Source of the DNA: CATOSP01 sp965197545
GTDB lineage: Bacteria; Chloroflexota; Dehalococcoidia; Lucifugimonadales; UBA3495
Length of the DNA stretch: 64,000 bases
Direction of reading: 5' to 3'
Assembly (NCBI GenBank): GCA_965197545.1
Contig: CBDANJ010000008.1
Span: 1,178,001-1,242,000 of the forward strand
The position numbers and the translations under genes were made by a program. This document shows, in pieces, positions 1-10,776 of this stretch. Below the pieces are notes generated by a model. It saw only the letters and a program-made list of their open reading frames with translations. It searched no databases and was not told the origin of the DNA. Position 1 is the stretch's first letter. Every line of letters starts with the position of its first letter.

Positions 1-2
1 TC

Positions 3-2095
3 GCGCTGATGGGCGCCCTCTCCGAGCTGGAGGAGTGGGAGCGGGTGTTGTGCTGCCTGCTGCTGCGCTCCCTGGGACCCGACTGGGCCCAGGCCCACCA
101 GGCCCGGGCCCACCAGCGGGCCGTCCCCGACAACCGCGAGCCGTCCTACACCTATCAGACCAAGCCCCTCCATCTCGACGGCGTGACCATGGCGGTGCTA
201 GGCGTGGGCGCCCTGGCCGCCCTCAAGGGCTACCTGTGGGTGCAGGACGGCGAGTTCCTCAAGGCGTCGCTGCTGGCGGCCGGTTCCCTGCTCGGCCTTA
301 CCGTCGCCGGCTGGGGCTGGTGGCGCTGGAAGCAGGCCCGCAGCCGGGTCCACGACCCGCTGCTGGTCCGGGAGAAGGTCTCCCGCATCGCCTTCGACGC
401 CGATCTCCAGGTGATCGCCGTGCTGCCCGAAGCCACCCGGCCGCAGCGGGCCGCCGAGTTGCTGGGCGCGGTGGCCGCCTACCGCCACTTCGACCACCCC
501 GCCGGGGCGCGGTTCAAAGTCAGCGGCGTGAAGCCCGTGGTACCGATCATGAACCTCCACCCCGCCGGTCCGGGACTTTTCGGCAAGCGCAGCGTGCTGG
601 GCATCCGCGAGGCGGCCGCCCTGTGGCACCCGCCGGGGGCGGGAGACGAGACGCCCCTGGTGGAGCGTTCCGGCTCCCGCGCTCTTCTGCCCTCGGCCAA
701 GGGCGTGCGGGGCGGCGCCCTGGTGGGCGACACCACGGCGGGCAAGCCCCGGCCCATCCGCTTCCCCGATGACCTGCTCCGCCGCCACCACCTCTACGTG
801 GCCCGCACCCGCATGGGCAAGTCCACCCTGATGCACCACATCGTCAGCCATAAGCTGCGGGAAAAGGCCGAGGGCCGCGACGGCGACGCCATCGTGGTCG
901 TCGACCCCCACGCCGACCTGGTGGCCGGAATCCTGGAGCAGGTCCCGGAGTCCCTCGTCGGCAAGGTACGCCTGATAGACCTGGGCGACGAATCCCGTTC
1001 CCCCAGCATCAACCTGCTGGACACCGCGTCTTCGCCGATAGGGACCGCACCGCCGACTCGGTGGTGCGGGTTGCCCGTGGCCTGTGGGAGCAGTGGGGTC
1101 CGAGGATGCAGTCGATCCTGGAGCAGACGGTCAAGACCCTCCACGAGGCCAACGAGCATCCCGAGACCGACCGGGACAGCCAGCACACCATCCTGGACGG
1201 GCTGAAGCTGCTCACCGACCGGAAGTTCCGGGACGCCGTGCTGAAGAAGGTGGAGGACCCCTATCTGCTGGAGTGGTGGACCCGGGACTTCGGCGGCTGG
1301 CACCACCAGTACCGGGCCGAGGCCCTGGCCCCGGTGCAGACCCGCCTGTCCTACTACGCCTCCTCCAAGCGGGCGCGGGCCATCCTGGGCCAGCCCCGCT
1401 CCACCATCGACCTGCGGGAGACCATCCTGGACGGCGGCATCCTGCTGGTGTCCACCGCCCAGGGAGTCGTGGGCCGGGACGTGTCCGCATTGGTGGGCGC
1501 GTCGCTGCTCAACCTGGTGGACTCGGTGATCCGCGAGCAGGAGGCCCTACCCCTTGCCCAGCGACGGGGCGCGCTGGTGGTCGTGGACGAGATGCAGTCC
1601 ATGCCCGGCGTGGACTACGAAAGCATGTTGTCTGAGCTGGGCAAGTTCGGCGCCAGCTTCATCCTGGCCACTCAGAGCCTGGCCAAGCTGGACGATCTCT
1701 CGCCCACCATGCGGGACACCATCCTGGCCAACGTGGGCTGCCTGGCGGTGTTCCAGGTGGCGGGAAACGACGCAAGGCAACTGGTGTGGGAGCTGGGCAA
1801 GGACCGGGTCAGCGAGGACGACATCACCTCGCTGGACGTCCATCACTGCTACGTCCGGGCCACCGTGGGCGCCGAGCGGATGCCCGCCTTCTCCATGATG
1901 GTCAGAAAGCCGGAGGAAGGAGACCCCGCCGTCGCCCAGCGCATCCGCGATGCAGTCTCCGCCTACACCCTCTCGGACCGGGACCTATCCTTCGCCGGAG
2001 CGGGCGCCCAGCAGAAGGTGAGCGATTACCGCCGCTTGCTGGCCGAGCGGAACCAGGGCAACGGCGCGGTGCCCTGCTCGGAGGCGAAGCCATGA
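3..2095 (+). pseudogene. HerA/TraG-like conjugation-type ATPase, frameshifted and 5'-truncated
   Basis: The frame is open to the left edge of the window, so the start is missing. The N-terminal part has two hydrophobic segments (about residues 61-77 and 84-105), then a P-loop RTRMGKST (about 266-273) and a Walker B strand ending VVVDPH (about 296-301). A second strand, VVVDEMQSM, lies in the second half, followed by an ATQS segment. This layout fits membrane-anchored DNA-pumping ATPases of the HerA/VirD4/TraG group encoded by integrative elements. The frame breaks near 1027: adding one C there joins NLLDT to RVFADRDRTADSVV, which continues at 1061. The stop (2093-2095) overlaps the next start as ATGA, so the two were an operon. 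Function is inferred from motifs only. Confidence 0.7.
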
Positions 2096-3760
2096 GGCCC
2101 GCGGGATGCGAGGCGGAGATGCTCCGCGCCCTGGCGAAGATGCCCTTCGTCGACCGGACGGACCTGGCGGCGGTCACCGGCTGGTCGCGGGGCGCGGTCT
2201 ACGGGGCCGTGGCCGGCCTGGACCGGGACGGCCTCTGCGACGCCGTCACCCACGCCACCGGCCTGTTCCCAGCAACCGAGCGGTTCCACCTCACCGCCGC
2301 CGGTCTGGACCGGCTGGCCGGAGACGAGGGGATGTCCGTGGAGGAATTGCTCCGGGCCCGTCCGGTATCGGCCCGCTGGCGGCGCATCCTCCTGGAGCGC
2401 CTGGACGCCGTAGCCGCCGTCTACCGGCTGGCCGCCGTCCTCTCCGGCGTGGCCTACCCCCTGCGGCTTCGCTGGTACCGGGCGCTGCCCCTGGACGCTG
2501 CCATCTACTTTCCGGACGGCAGGACCGTGGGCATCGTGCGGCGGGGCCACACCGCCGACCGTTCCCCCTTCGCCAACCGGATGTGGAAGCTGCGCCAGGG
2601 GCCGCTGCCCGACGCCGTGCTGGTCCTGATGCCCGACGCGGTGCGCCTCCGGCACTCCCGCCGGATGCTGGACGGGTTCCCCGTCCCCGTGTTCCTGGCC
2701 GTGGAGAGCGAAGCGGTATCGGCCACGCCCGACGACCCGGTGTGGAGCCCCCAGGCCACTGGCAACTTCATCGGCCCGCGCCATGCCCTGGACCGGCTGG
2801 ACCCCGGCGGGGAGCTTCCAGTAGAGGCGGAGCCGCAGCGGGCCACCCTTCCCGCCGACCTGGCCGCCGCCGGACCGGGCTGGCACGTCCCCGACTGCCT
2901 GCTGCCCGCCGTCCTCCGGCCCGCCGAGAAGCGGGCCGTCGACCTGATCGGCGACTGCCCTGGGTCGCCCTCAAGGACCTGGCCGGAATTATGGGCGTCT
3001 CCCACCAGCGGGCCTCCCAGGTAGTGATTCCGCTGGAATCCCTGAACCTCGTGGTCCGGCCTGCCGAAACCGGCGGGCGCCTGGCTCTGACCGACCGGGC
3101 GCTGGCGCTGTTGGCCCACCGCGACCGCACTTCTTTGAGCATGGCAAAAGGCCGGTGGAGCGCCGCTCCCCTGTTCCCCGGCGCGCCCTTCCACTGGACC
3201 AACGTCTCCGGCAGGCAGAGCCGGCAGCTGCTGCGCAACCTGGAGCACACCGCCGCCGTCCACGCCTTCCTGGCCGCCATGACCACCCAGGCGGCCTTGC
3301 TCCAGTGGGAAGTGGTGCAGCTTGACCCGCCCCGCCGGGCGTCCAGGTACTTTCGCCACGGCGACCGGATGCGCGCCGTCAACCCCGACGCCTTCGGAGT
3401 GCTCAGAAAGGGCGGCGTCACCTGGCCCTTCTTCCTGGAGTGGGAGCGCCGCGCCGTCAGGCCCTCCACCATGTCGGCCCGCCTGGCCCCCTACCTGCGC
3501 TACTCCTCCTCCCACCGTCCCACCGACGACCACGGCGTACGGCCCGCCGTCCTGGTGGTCCTGGACGACGACATCGCCCGGACCCACTTCCTGCGGCTGG
3601 CCCGGGAGGAGATGCAGGCCACCGGTGTGACCGTCCCCTTGTGGGTGTCCCACCAGGCCGCGGTGCAGGAGCTGGGGCCCCTGGGCCGCGCCTGGCGCAC
3701 CCCCCGCCGACCCGGAGTCGCCCCAGGCCCTCCCGCCCCGATGAACCAATTAGGAAGAGA
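2092..3760 (+). pseudogene. Replication-relaxation family winged-helix protein, frameshifted
   Basis: The start ATG overlaps the stop of the ATPase gene. The first part has a winged-helix pattern (residues about 5-60, with FVDRTDLAAVTGWSRGAVYG). The later part has VNPDAFGVL...FFLEWERR and YLRYSSSH, resembling the replication-relaxation family (PF13814) that sits next to conjugation ATPases on plasmids and integrative elements. The frame is lost near 2959; one extra C restores DCPWVALKDLAGIMGVSHQRAS, a second helix-turn-helix. No clean stop appears before the next gene, because the frame runs on to 4046, so the end given is approximate. Confidence 0.6.
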
Positions 3761-3765
3761 GAGCC

Positions 3766-4046
3766 ATGTCTTCACCACACACCAACAAGCGGAAAGGCCA
3801 CCGGAGGCGCGGAGGACGGACCGTGGTCCGGCTCGACGCGGCGGCCCTCTTCGAGCGGCTCAACCAGTTGGACCGCTCCAGAACTGGCTCGCCAGGCAGG
3901 TCGGGGTCACCCCCGCCTACATGTCGATGCTGGTCAACGGCGGGCGCTCGCCCTCCGGGCGCATCCGCCGCCGGATGCAAAAGGCCCTGGGAGTGACCCG
4001 CTCCCACCAGCTTTTCAAGACGGAGGACAAGCATGAACAACCATAG
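3766..4046 (+). pseudogene. Small XRE-type helix-turn-helix protein, frameshifted
   Basis: A purine-rich GGAAGAGAGAG precedes the ATG. The product begins with a basic stretch and the helix VRLDAAALFERLNQLDR; the frame then breaks near 3885. Adding one C gives SQNWLARQVGVTPAYMSMLV, a Cro/CI-like helix-turn-helix followed by RSPSGRIRRRMQKALGV. The alternative, that this HTH is the C-terminus of the upstream replication-relaxation ORF (the frame is open), is less likely because the linking residues look like out-of-frame translation. It is probably a DNA-binding regulator or excision factor of the integrative element. Confidence 0.5.
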
Positions 4047-4418
4047 CGACCCCAACTCGTCCGAAGGGCGCCACGGCCCCCCGCCGGACGGGACCGAACC
4101 CATGGAGACCGGCGTCCTGCCCGACGACTTCGGGCGGCGCCTGGAGCGCCTCAAGGAGGCCAGCGGCCTCTCCTGGCGCGGCCTGCCCGGGCCCTGGGCG
4201 TGGACCCCAAGCGGCTGGGCCACTGGCGCAAGGGCGTCGAGCCCTGCGGCGGCGCTATGCACTCCATCCACCGCTTCGCATCCAGGATGCCCGGCGGGCC
4301 GGAGATCCTCATGGGTGAGGACTACCGGATGAGCTTCTTCCAGGAAGAGGAGGACGTAGACGTGGACGTGGAAGAGGAGGACCGGGAGGAGGACCGGGAG
4401 GAAGACCTGGACGACTAG
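4033..4418 (+). pseudogene. HTH-like protein with a very acidic C-terminal tail, frameshifted
   Basis: The ATG overlaps the end of the preceding HTH gene. Residues about 35-65 read FGRRLERLKEASGLSWRGLARALGVDPKRLGHWRKG once one G is restored near 4183, which is a canonical helix-turn-helix. The last 25 residues are almost entirely Asp and Glu, an unusual tail that could mimic DNA or recruit a partner. No enzyme motif is present. It is one of several consecutive genes here with the same single-base loss. Confidence 0.5.
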
Positions 4419-4581
4419 ACCCAAGGCCCCGCCGGGCGCAGGCACAACGGCGGCACGGCGGGGCCTGAGACGTCTTCAGGGTCGCCGGCGTTAGCCCTTT
4501 CCATCGGCGCCGGTGGCCCCTGGGCCGCACATCCAAAACGAGAGGCCAGCGGCTCGCTGAACGCCGCTGCGACTGCGCAAC

Positions 4582-4784
4582 ATGAAAGATACCACGAAAC
4601 TGAACATAACGAACAAGACCGGCGGCAACGAACCGGACGACCCCCTGGCGTCCTACCCCCCCAGCAGCGACGGGCCATCCTGAAGAGGCTGCGCATCCTG
4701 GCCAGGGTCGCCATCCGTTCCTACATGCGGGAGCAGGCGGAACAAGCCCAGGCTGGGCAGGACGAAGGCGTGGAGGCGAGCTGA
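4582..4784 (+). pseudogene. Small basic protein of the integrative element, frameshifted in a C run
   Basis: An ATG at 4582 opens a short frame (MKDTTKLNITNKTGG...) that dies after a run of seven C at about 4656. With eight C it continues as QQRRAILKRLRILARVAIRS and ends at a TGA at 4784, giving about 67 residues with a basic amphipathic helix. I do not recognise the family. It lies between the HTH genes and the CopG-recombinase pair, where integrative elements often keep small accessory genes. Confidence 0.3.
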
Positions 4785-5024
4785 TGCCTTCTACCATCCG
4801 GTCGCCACCTCCGTCCCGCAAGCCATATCTTTTTCGATAAAGTTTTCGGGTTCATCTCGATGCTCGCCAGGGCTCCCGATGAACCCGCCTGTCTTTTGGC
4901 ATCCCGCCGCTGGGCGGGGCGCATTCGGGCGACTGACAGTCCATTCTTGACAACCCCACGCCGGTTCGTCCACGATAAGAGTATGACGTTGTAATACACT
5001 GTACGTCAAAAAGAGAGAGTTTCC

Positions 5025-5249
5025 ATGCCCAGAAAGTCCAGGGTCATCACCTTTTCCATGCCCCCGGAGATGGCCGAGCAGGTGCAACAGGTGGTCGAGG
5101 AAGAGGGCCGCAGCATGAGCGAGTTCCTGCGCGAGGCCATCCGCCTGTACATGGACGAGCGGGAATGGCTGCGGCGGCAGCGCCGCCAACGGGCGGAAGC
5201 CCGCAGGGACGACCAGCAGGAACCAGAAGGAGGACACACAGATGAATGA
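5025..5249 (+). CDS. CopG/Arc-type ribbon-helix-helix repressor
   Basis: This 74-residue protein has a ribbon-helix-helix pattern: strand SRVITFSMPPEMAEQVQQVV, turn, helix SMSEFLREAIRLYMDE, then a basic tail. GAGAGAG upstream is a plausible ribosome site. Its last codons overlap the start of the serine recombinase, so the two are translationally coupled and the repressor probably controls recombinase synthesis. It is the only gene of the left module without a frameshift. Confidence 0.75.
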   Translation: MPRKSRVITFSMPPEMAEQVQQVVEEEGRSMSEFLREAIRLYMDEREWLRRQRRQRAEARRDDQQEPEGGHTDE

Positions 5250-6788
5250 ACGACACGACTGCACGCCGGCGGCCCTCTACGCCCGGGTCTCCAGCGACCG
5301 CCAGGACGTGGACCTGTCCGTGGCCGCCCAGCTTCGGGCGCTCAGGGACCACGCCGCCAAGAACGGCTACCTCGTCGCCCGCGAGTACGTGGACGAGGCC
5401 GAGAGCGGGCGTATCGCCGATAGGCCCGAGTTCCGCAAGATGATCGACGAAGCCAGCAGGTCCGATTCTCCCTTTAAGGAAATCTTGGTCTGGAAGTTCA
5501 GCAGGTTCACCCGCAAGCGGGAGCACGCCGTCGCCTTCAAGTCCATGCTTAGGCGCAAGGGAATCCGCGTCGTCTCCATCACCGAGCACGCCGACGACAC
5601 CCCACCGGCAAGCTGATGGAGGCCATCATCGAGAGTGTTGACGAGTTCTATAGCGAAAATCTTGGGCAAGAGGTTACACGGGGGATGCGGGAGGCCGCAT
5701 CGAGAGGCTTCTGGGTTTCCAGCCACGCCCCCTTCGGCTACAACCGGGTCATGGCGCCGGACGGACCCAAGAAACGCCCCACCCTGGAGACCAACCCGGA
5801 TACGTCCCGCATCGTCAGGCGCATCTTCAACATGGCCGAGGCCGGCAAGGGGACCCTGGAAATCACCCGCACCATCAATAGCGAGGGCATCGCCAGCCCC
5901 AAAGGGAAGCTCTGGGGCAAGACCAGCGTCCACGGCATCCTCACCAACGAGGCGTACACCGGCACCCTGCTCTGGGGCACGAAGGCCAGGGACAAGGCCG
6001 AGCCGGTGCGGGTGGAGAAGGCTTTCCCCGCCATCGTCTCCAGGGCCCAGTTCCGCCGCGTCAACCAGCAACTGCGCCGCCGCGCTCCCAGGATCAGCAA
6101 CCCCCGAAGGGTCGGAAGCTCCTACCTGCTGACCGGCCTGATCAAGTGCCAGGCCTGCGACACCCCGCTCAACGGGCGGTTCGCCCAGAGCGGCAAGTAC
6201 GCCTACTACGTCTGCCCGTCGAACATCAAAATCGGCAAGGACGCCTGCGAGACTCCCAGCATCAACGCCCGCCGCTTCGAGGAGTTGGTCGTCAACAGGA
6301 TTCGCTCCAACATCCTCACCGAGGGCAACATCCGCGCCCTGGTGAAGGTGGTTGACGAGGAGATGGACGGCCTGGCCCGGGAGCAGCGCAAGCGGTTGGA
6401 GACCATCGACGATGAGTTGGAGGAGGTGAAGCGGAAGCTGGCCCGCATCTGGCGCTTCATCGAGAATAGCGACACCGGCATGGCCGACGCCTCGGAGCGT
6501 ATCAGTGAACACCGGGAGCGGCAGATGCGCCTGGAGGATGCGGCGGCTGAGGCCAGGGCCATCCTGGGCCAGCGCAGGAAGGTCCTGGACGACGTGAACA
6601 CCATCGCCGCCTACGCCCAGGACATGAACCAGTTCCTACAGGAGAGCGAGCTGACCGAGCGCCGGGCCTTCATAGAGTCCTTCGTGAAGGAGATCGTCGT
6701 CATGCCCGGCGACGCCCTGATGCACTACACCATCCCAATTTCTCAATCAACACGAAAAACTCCGGTACTCGTGGACAGTGGACCTTGA
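5242..6788 (+). pseudogene. Large serine recombinase (site-specific integrase), frameshifted
   Basis: The N-terminal resolvase domain shows AALYARVSSDRQ with the nucleophilic Ser, then VWKFSRFTRKREHA. A recombinase domain follows (SHAPFGYNRV), then a zinc ribbon (IKCQACDTPLNGRFAQ...YYVCPS...ACETPS) and a long coiled coil of Glu, Arg and Leu. Total length of about 515 residues is normal for the family. The frame breaks at about 5606, and one extra C joins DDTPTGKL to MEAIIESVDEF. It presumably integrated and excised the left element. No attachment-site duplication could be located, because the other end lies outside the window. Confidence 0.8.
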
Positions 6789-7000
6789 TCATGTAAGAGC
6801 GGACAATAGTTGACGCTGACTCGTTCGAGTCTCTAGCGGCGGGCCGTGGATGCGAGCTTCTTCGCTGTCCGAGCATGCCGGGTGGTGTATAGTATTCCCG
6901 TAGAATCATGCTATCGAGGGGAAATCAAAGGAGTGGCGGCGACGCCCGCCCGTCGGACTGACGGGGCGGACCGGAGTTGCCGCCAATTGCCAGGTGTAAC

Positions 7001-7738
7001 ATGACCACGCCCGAGATCTTCGCCAAGACTGCCAAAGTCCAGGGCCGTTTCCGGCTGCCCGACCCGCCCCGGCGCGAATCCGACGAGATGACCCAGTACG
7101 ACCACCTGTTCAAGAACGGCAACTCCCGCTATTTGGCCCTACATCTGGGCAACCCGGAAACCACCCTAGTTGAGGCGGACCGCTGGATCGTGCCCGACGC
7201 CAGCTTCAACAAGTCCCGGGCCCGGCGTCCCGACCTGCTGGTGGCCCTCGGCGTGGACCCGGCGGCCTACGAAGCCAGCAACGGGTACATCGTCTCGGAG
7301 CAGGGGAAGCCGCCGGACTTCGTGCTGGAGGTCGCGTCGGAGAGCACGGCGGAGATTGACGTGGGAGAGAAGCAGGAGGACTACGCCGCGCTGGGCATCG
7401 GGGAATACTGGCGGTTCGATGAGACGGGCCGGTATCACGGGACCCGTTTGGCCGGGGAGCGGCTGGTGGACGGGGAGTACGCCGCAATAGATATCGAGGA
7501 ACTTCCTGACGGCGGTTTGCAGGGATACAGCGCGACGTTGAACCTGCACCTGCGGTGGGAAGCAGGCGACTTGGCGTTTTACGACCCGGCTACGGGCCGG
7601 CCCATCGCCACCCTGGAAGATGAGCGCGCAAGGGCTGACGCCGCCGAAGCGGAACGCAATGCCGAACGGGAGACCCGCGCCGTCGCTGAGGCCCGCGTCC
7701 GAGATCTGGAAGAACTGCTCCACCGCCAGGACCCCTGA
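7001..7738 (+). CDS. Uma2 family (DUF820) putative endonuclease with C-terminal coiled coil
   Basis: The protein has the Uma2/DUF820 pattern: WIVPDASFNKSRARRPDLLVAL, then DFVLEVASESTAE with the PD-(D/E)xK-like core, and KQEDYAALGIGEYWRFD. The last 45 residues (from DERARADAAEAER) form a coiled coil. The ATG at 7001 is preferred over 6977 because the family begins near MTTPEIF. A strong terminator follows. Such genes are numerous in Chloroflexota and Cyanobacteria; their biological role is unknown. Confidence 0.8.
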   Translation: MTTPEIFAKTAKVQGRFRLPDPPRRESDEMTQYDHLFKNGNSRYLALHLGNPETTLVEADRWIVPDASFNKSRARRPDLLVALGVDPAAYEASNGYIVSEQGKPPDFVLEVASESTAEIDVGEKQEDYAALGIGEYWRFDETGRYHGTRLAGERLVDGEYAAIDIEELPDGGLQGYSATLNLHLRWEAGDLAFYDPATGRPIATLEDERARADAAEAERNAERETRAVAEARVRDLEELLHRQDP

Positions 7739-7805
7739 GGCGACCCGGCCCACCGCGAGCTGCACCCAAAGAACCGCAGTCCGAGAGGGCGCTGTGGGCG
7801 AAACG

Positions 7806-7853
7806 GGAACGGGAGAGGCCGCCGCGAACCGGCGGCCTCTCCCGTTGACCTTT
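7806..7853 (+). terminator. GC-rich hairpin terminator after the Uma2 gene
   Basis: GGGAGAGGCCGCCG and CGGCGGCCTCTCCC form a perfect stem of about 14 bp around a CGAAC-type loop, followed by a T-rich TTGACCTTTAT. It lies 70 bp after the Uma2 stop and before the IS1380 end. Confidence 0.7.
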
Positions 7854-8006
7854 ATGTGCAGCTCCTGGCGTTTCCGGCGGCCTTCCCTTCCGCTGCCCAT
7901 GTATACTGCTCTCTTCCCCTTTCCAGGGCGTTAGCTGTCACACCGGGCCTGATGTGCGGGCTTTCCCCGTTGCCCGCCGCTCCCTTGCCGAGTCGCCGCC
8001 TCTAAG

Positions 8007-9670
8007 CCCGAATCCACCGAAGGGGTGGAGATGAATGGTGTTCTGGAATGGTGAGAGGGTGCTCCTCTGAATCTGGGATAATGGTTTTGATGAGAAAACC
8101 GACCCCGGAAAAGGAGCACCTTTTAGATGCTACCACGCAAGCGCCCCGACGGCATCCTCGTCTCCTTCGACGACCACCGCCTGGTGGCCAATGCCGGGCT
8201 GCTGTTGCCCGCCAGCCTGGCCCTCCGCCTGGGTCTGGGTGAACTGGTGGACAAACACGTTGACCTGGGCCGTGCCCCGGGCCGGGCCAACACCGGCGAC
8301 AAGCTGCTGACCCTGGTGGCGTCGGCGCTGGCCGGAGGCGACTGCATCGACGACGCCGACGCGCTGCGTTCCGGCGGGACCGCCCGGGTGCTGGGCTGCG
8401 TGGTCAAGGCGCCGTCCACTCTGGGCACCTTCCTGCGCAGCTTCCGCTGGGGCCACGTCCGCCAGCTCGACCGGGTGAGCCGGGAACTGCTGGCCCGGGC
8501 CGGGGCTGGCCCCGGCGATGGCCCCCTGACCAATGATCTCGATTCCACCATCTGCGAGACCTACGGCCTGACCAAGGAGGGCGCCCGCCACCACGGCGGC
8601 ACTGGCGACGTGCTGATGGCCCGGCTGCGGGAGGGCCGCGCCAACACCGCTCGGGGCGCCGCCCACTTCCTGCGGGAGACGGTGGGGCGGGTACGCTACG
8701 CCGGGGCCCAGGGGCAACTCACGGTGCGGGCCGACAGCGGCTTCTACACTCATAGCGTGGTATCCGTCTACCGCAAGCAGAAGGTGCGTTTCTCCATCAC
8801 CATCCGTCAGCGCCAGAGCCTGCGCAATCTCATCGAGGCCATACCCGAGGATGACTGGACGCCGATACCTTACTGGATGGAGGGCGCCGCCGCCGTGGCC
8901 GAGACCACGTATGTCCCCTTCCGGAGTGAGCCCGGCGCCGCGCCGGTGCGGCTCATCGTCCGGCGGGTGAAGCCCGCGCCCGGTTCCCAACTGGCCCTCT
9001 TCGCCACCTACGACTATCACGGCTTCATCACCGGCCGGGACGGCGATACCCTGGAACTGGAGGCCGACCATCGCCGCCACGCCGAGATCGAGAATGCGAT
9101 CCGAGACCTCAAGTACGGCGTGGGGCTCAACCATCTCCCCTCGGGCCGTTTCGCCGCCAACGCCGCATGGCTGGCGGTACAGGCGATGGCCCAAACCTGG
9201 CCCGCTGGACAGCCCGCATCGGCCTGGGAGAGAGGATGGTGGCCACCAAGACCCTCAGACAACGGGTCTTCGCCCTGGCCGGACGGCTCACCCGCTCGGT
9301 ACGCCGCCTCACCCTGCATCTTCCCCAGCGCTGGCCATGGGACACCCAGTTCAATCGCGCCCTGGCCCGACTGCGAGCCATTCCACTCCCAGCCTGACGG
9401 CGCCCGTCCGCTACTGACCCGCCATCCGGCCAACCAACGCCCCGCCAACTCGCGCCAGTCCGGTCCGCGAGCGCCTCTCGTCGTGTCCTATCCCGCCATC
9501 TCCCTCACCACAGCCACTGTAAGCCGCCATCGGAGCCCCCCAAAGCGCCTGCAGACCGCCGCCAACCTCCCGTCTACCCGAATTCGAGCCCGGACCATCG
9601 CGCCTGTAACTTCCTCACCCACCTTCCGCTGTCCTCACGCTGTCTATCGGTGTCCACCGGTGGATTCGGG
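8007..9670 (+). mobile_element. IS1380 family insertion sequence
   Basis: CCCGAATCCACCG at 8007 and its inverse CGGTGGATTCGGG ending at 9670 are terminal inverted repeats around one transposase gene. The length of about 1.66 kb and the CCxGAATCCACC ends fit the IS1380 family. The flanks are TAAG and TTAA, so no exact target duplication is visible. About 270 bp between the transposase end and the right repeat hold no gene. Confidence 0.75.
8127..9397 (+). pseudogene. IS1380 transposase, frameshifted near the C-terminus
   Basis: The start follows GGAAAAGGAG. The DDE-type protein has LTNDLDSTICETYG (first Asp), LTVRADSGFYT (second Asp) and AEIENAIRDLKYGVGLNHLPS (the Glu region). After QAMA the frame changes at about 9192; one missing base turns AHNLARWTARIGLGERMVATKTLRQRVFALAG into an unrelated reading to 9674. 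The expected C-terminus ends at 9397. Catalytic residues precede the lesion, but the loss probably inactivates the protein. Confidence 0.75.
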
Positions 9671-9673
9671 TTA

Positions 9674-9766
9674 AAGCTGGAAGTAGACGTGAGTACCGGT
9701 TCGGTGGCCAACGGGTCAGCGGACTTCGACCGCGCGTCGGTGGGAGAGGTAGAGCTTACGCCGTAG
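9674..9766 (+). pseudogene. Short 3' fragment of an unrecognised gene beside IS1380
   Basis: Just right of the IS1380 end, 30 codons read KLEVDVSTGSVANGSADFDR and on to a TAG at 9766, with protein-like composition and no start. It may be the tail of a gene cut by the IS. The family cannot be named. The remaining 190 bp to the next gene hold nothing recognisable. Confidence 0.25.
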
Positions 9767-9956
9767 CCTTCGGGAGGAATTGCGATTCAAGTTACCGACT
9801 ATTGGTTGACGCGACTCTTTCTGTACAAAGTCCCCTCCCATCTAGGGCGAGTGAACAATGGGAGACCTCTCCGACCGACAATACAAGCCATTCCAGGGCA
9901 AAACGGAGTGATACAATCCGGCTTGAGACCCTGAGTGAATTGCCGGAGGTGGAATT

Positions 9957-10691
9957 ATGGTACTGGCAGGTCAGCAGCTTGAGACGGGGATGATCCAGTA
10001 TGCCAGCCGCGACGGGACGATGATCGATGCGCTGTACAGCCGTCCGGCGGAGCCGGGCAACTATCCCGCCGTGATCGTGAGCATGGAAGGCATGGGGCTG
10101 ATGGACCATCACAAGGACATCGCGGTGCGGTTTGCGGGCCGGGGATTCCTGGCGATCGCGCCGGACCTGTACACGCGGGAGGGGACGCCGGAGCCGGAAA
10201 ACGTTCTGGCCACGCTGTTCGCAAGTCCCGATTCGCAGGCGATGGACGACCTGGACGGGGCGGCGGTATTCCTGAAGTCGCAGGCGCACAGCAACGGCAA
10301 GGTGGGCATCATAGGGTTCTGCTCGGGCGGGCGGTACACGTTGATGATGGCGTGCCATAGCAGCAACATCAACGCGGCGGTGGACTCGGCTGGCGGGCAT
10401 ATCGCCGACCAGGAGATCACCGACCTGCGGCCGGTGAATCCCATCGACATGATCGCGGGCCTGTCGTGCCCGCTGCTAGCGCTGTTCGGGATCGAGGACC
10501 AGAATCCGACGCCGGAGCAGGCGGAGCGGCTGAAGGCGGAACTGGACAAGCACGGCAAGACGTACGAGTGGGTGATGTACGACAACGCCGGGCATGCGTT
10601 CTTCGCGGACTACCGTCCGAGCTACCGGGCGGCGCCGGCGCAGGACATGTGGCACCGGGTGCTGGAGTTTTACGGTAAGCATTTGTCCTGA
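9957..10691 (+). CDS. Dienelactone hydrolase family protein
   Basis: This 244-residue alpha/beta hydrolase has the dienelactone-hydrolase nucleophile elbow GFCSGG (Cys near residue 121), an acid in ALFGIEDQNPTPEQ and the catalytic His in NAGHAFF. TGCCGGAGGTGGAATT provides a Shine-Dalgarno sequence before ATG 9957. There is no signal peptide, so it is cytoplasmic. Family members open cyclic lactones from aromatic degradation, but many have other ester substrates; the true substrate is unknown. It stands alone between IS remnants. Confidence 0.85.
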   Translation: MVLAGQQLETGMIQYASRDGTMIDALYSRPAEPGNYPAVIVSMEGMGLMDHHKDIAVRFAGRGFLAIAPDLYTREGTPEPENVLATLFASPDSQAMDDLDGAAVFLKSQAHSNGKVGIIGFCSGGRYTLMMACHSSNINAAVDSAGGHIADQEITDLRPVNPIDMIAGLSCPLLALFGIEDQNPTPEQAERLKAELDKHGKTYEWVMYDNAGHAFFADYRPSYRAAPAQDMWHRVLEFYGKHLS

Positions 10692-10776
10692 AAGTGTCCG
10701 GGGGTTGAGCGCGACGTTGATTTGCAGGGTGGGGGCGCACGGGTGTGCGCCCCTGCGGGTTGATGGGGGACACAAT

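Noticed and set aside
198..911. Minus-strand ORF opposite the ATPase gene
   Set aside because: Shadow of the coding strand; no motif and no start context.
2106..4046. A single 646-codon frame could mean a replication-relaxation protein fused to a C-terminal HTH
   Set aside because: The first third is out-of-frame Arg/Pro/Gly-rich translation, and a better start with a ribosome site exists at 3766. Single-base loss explains the apparent fusion.
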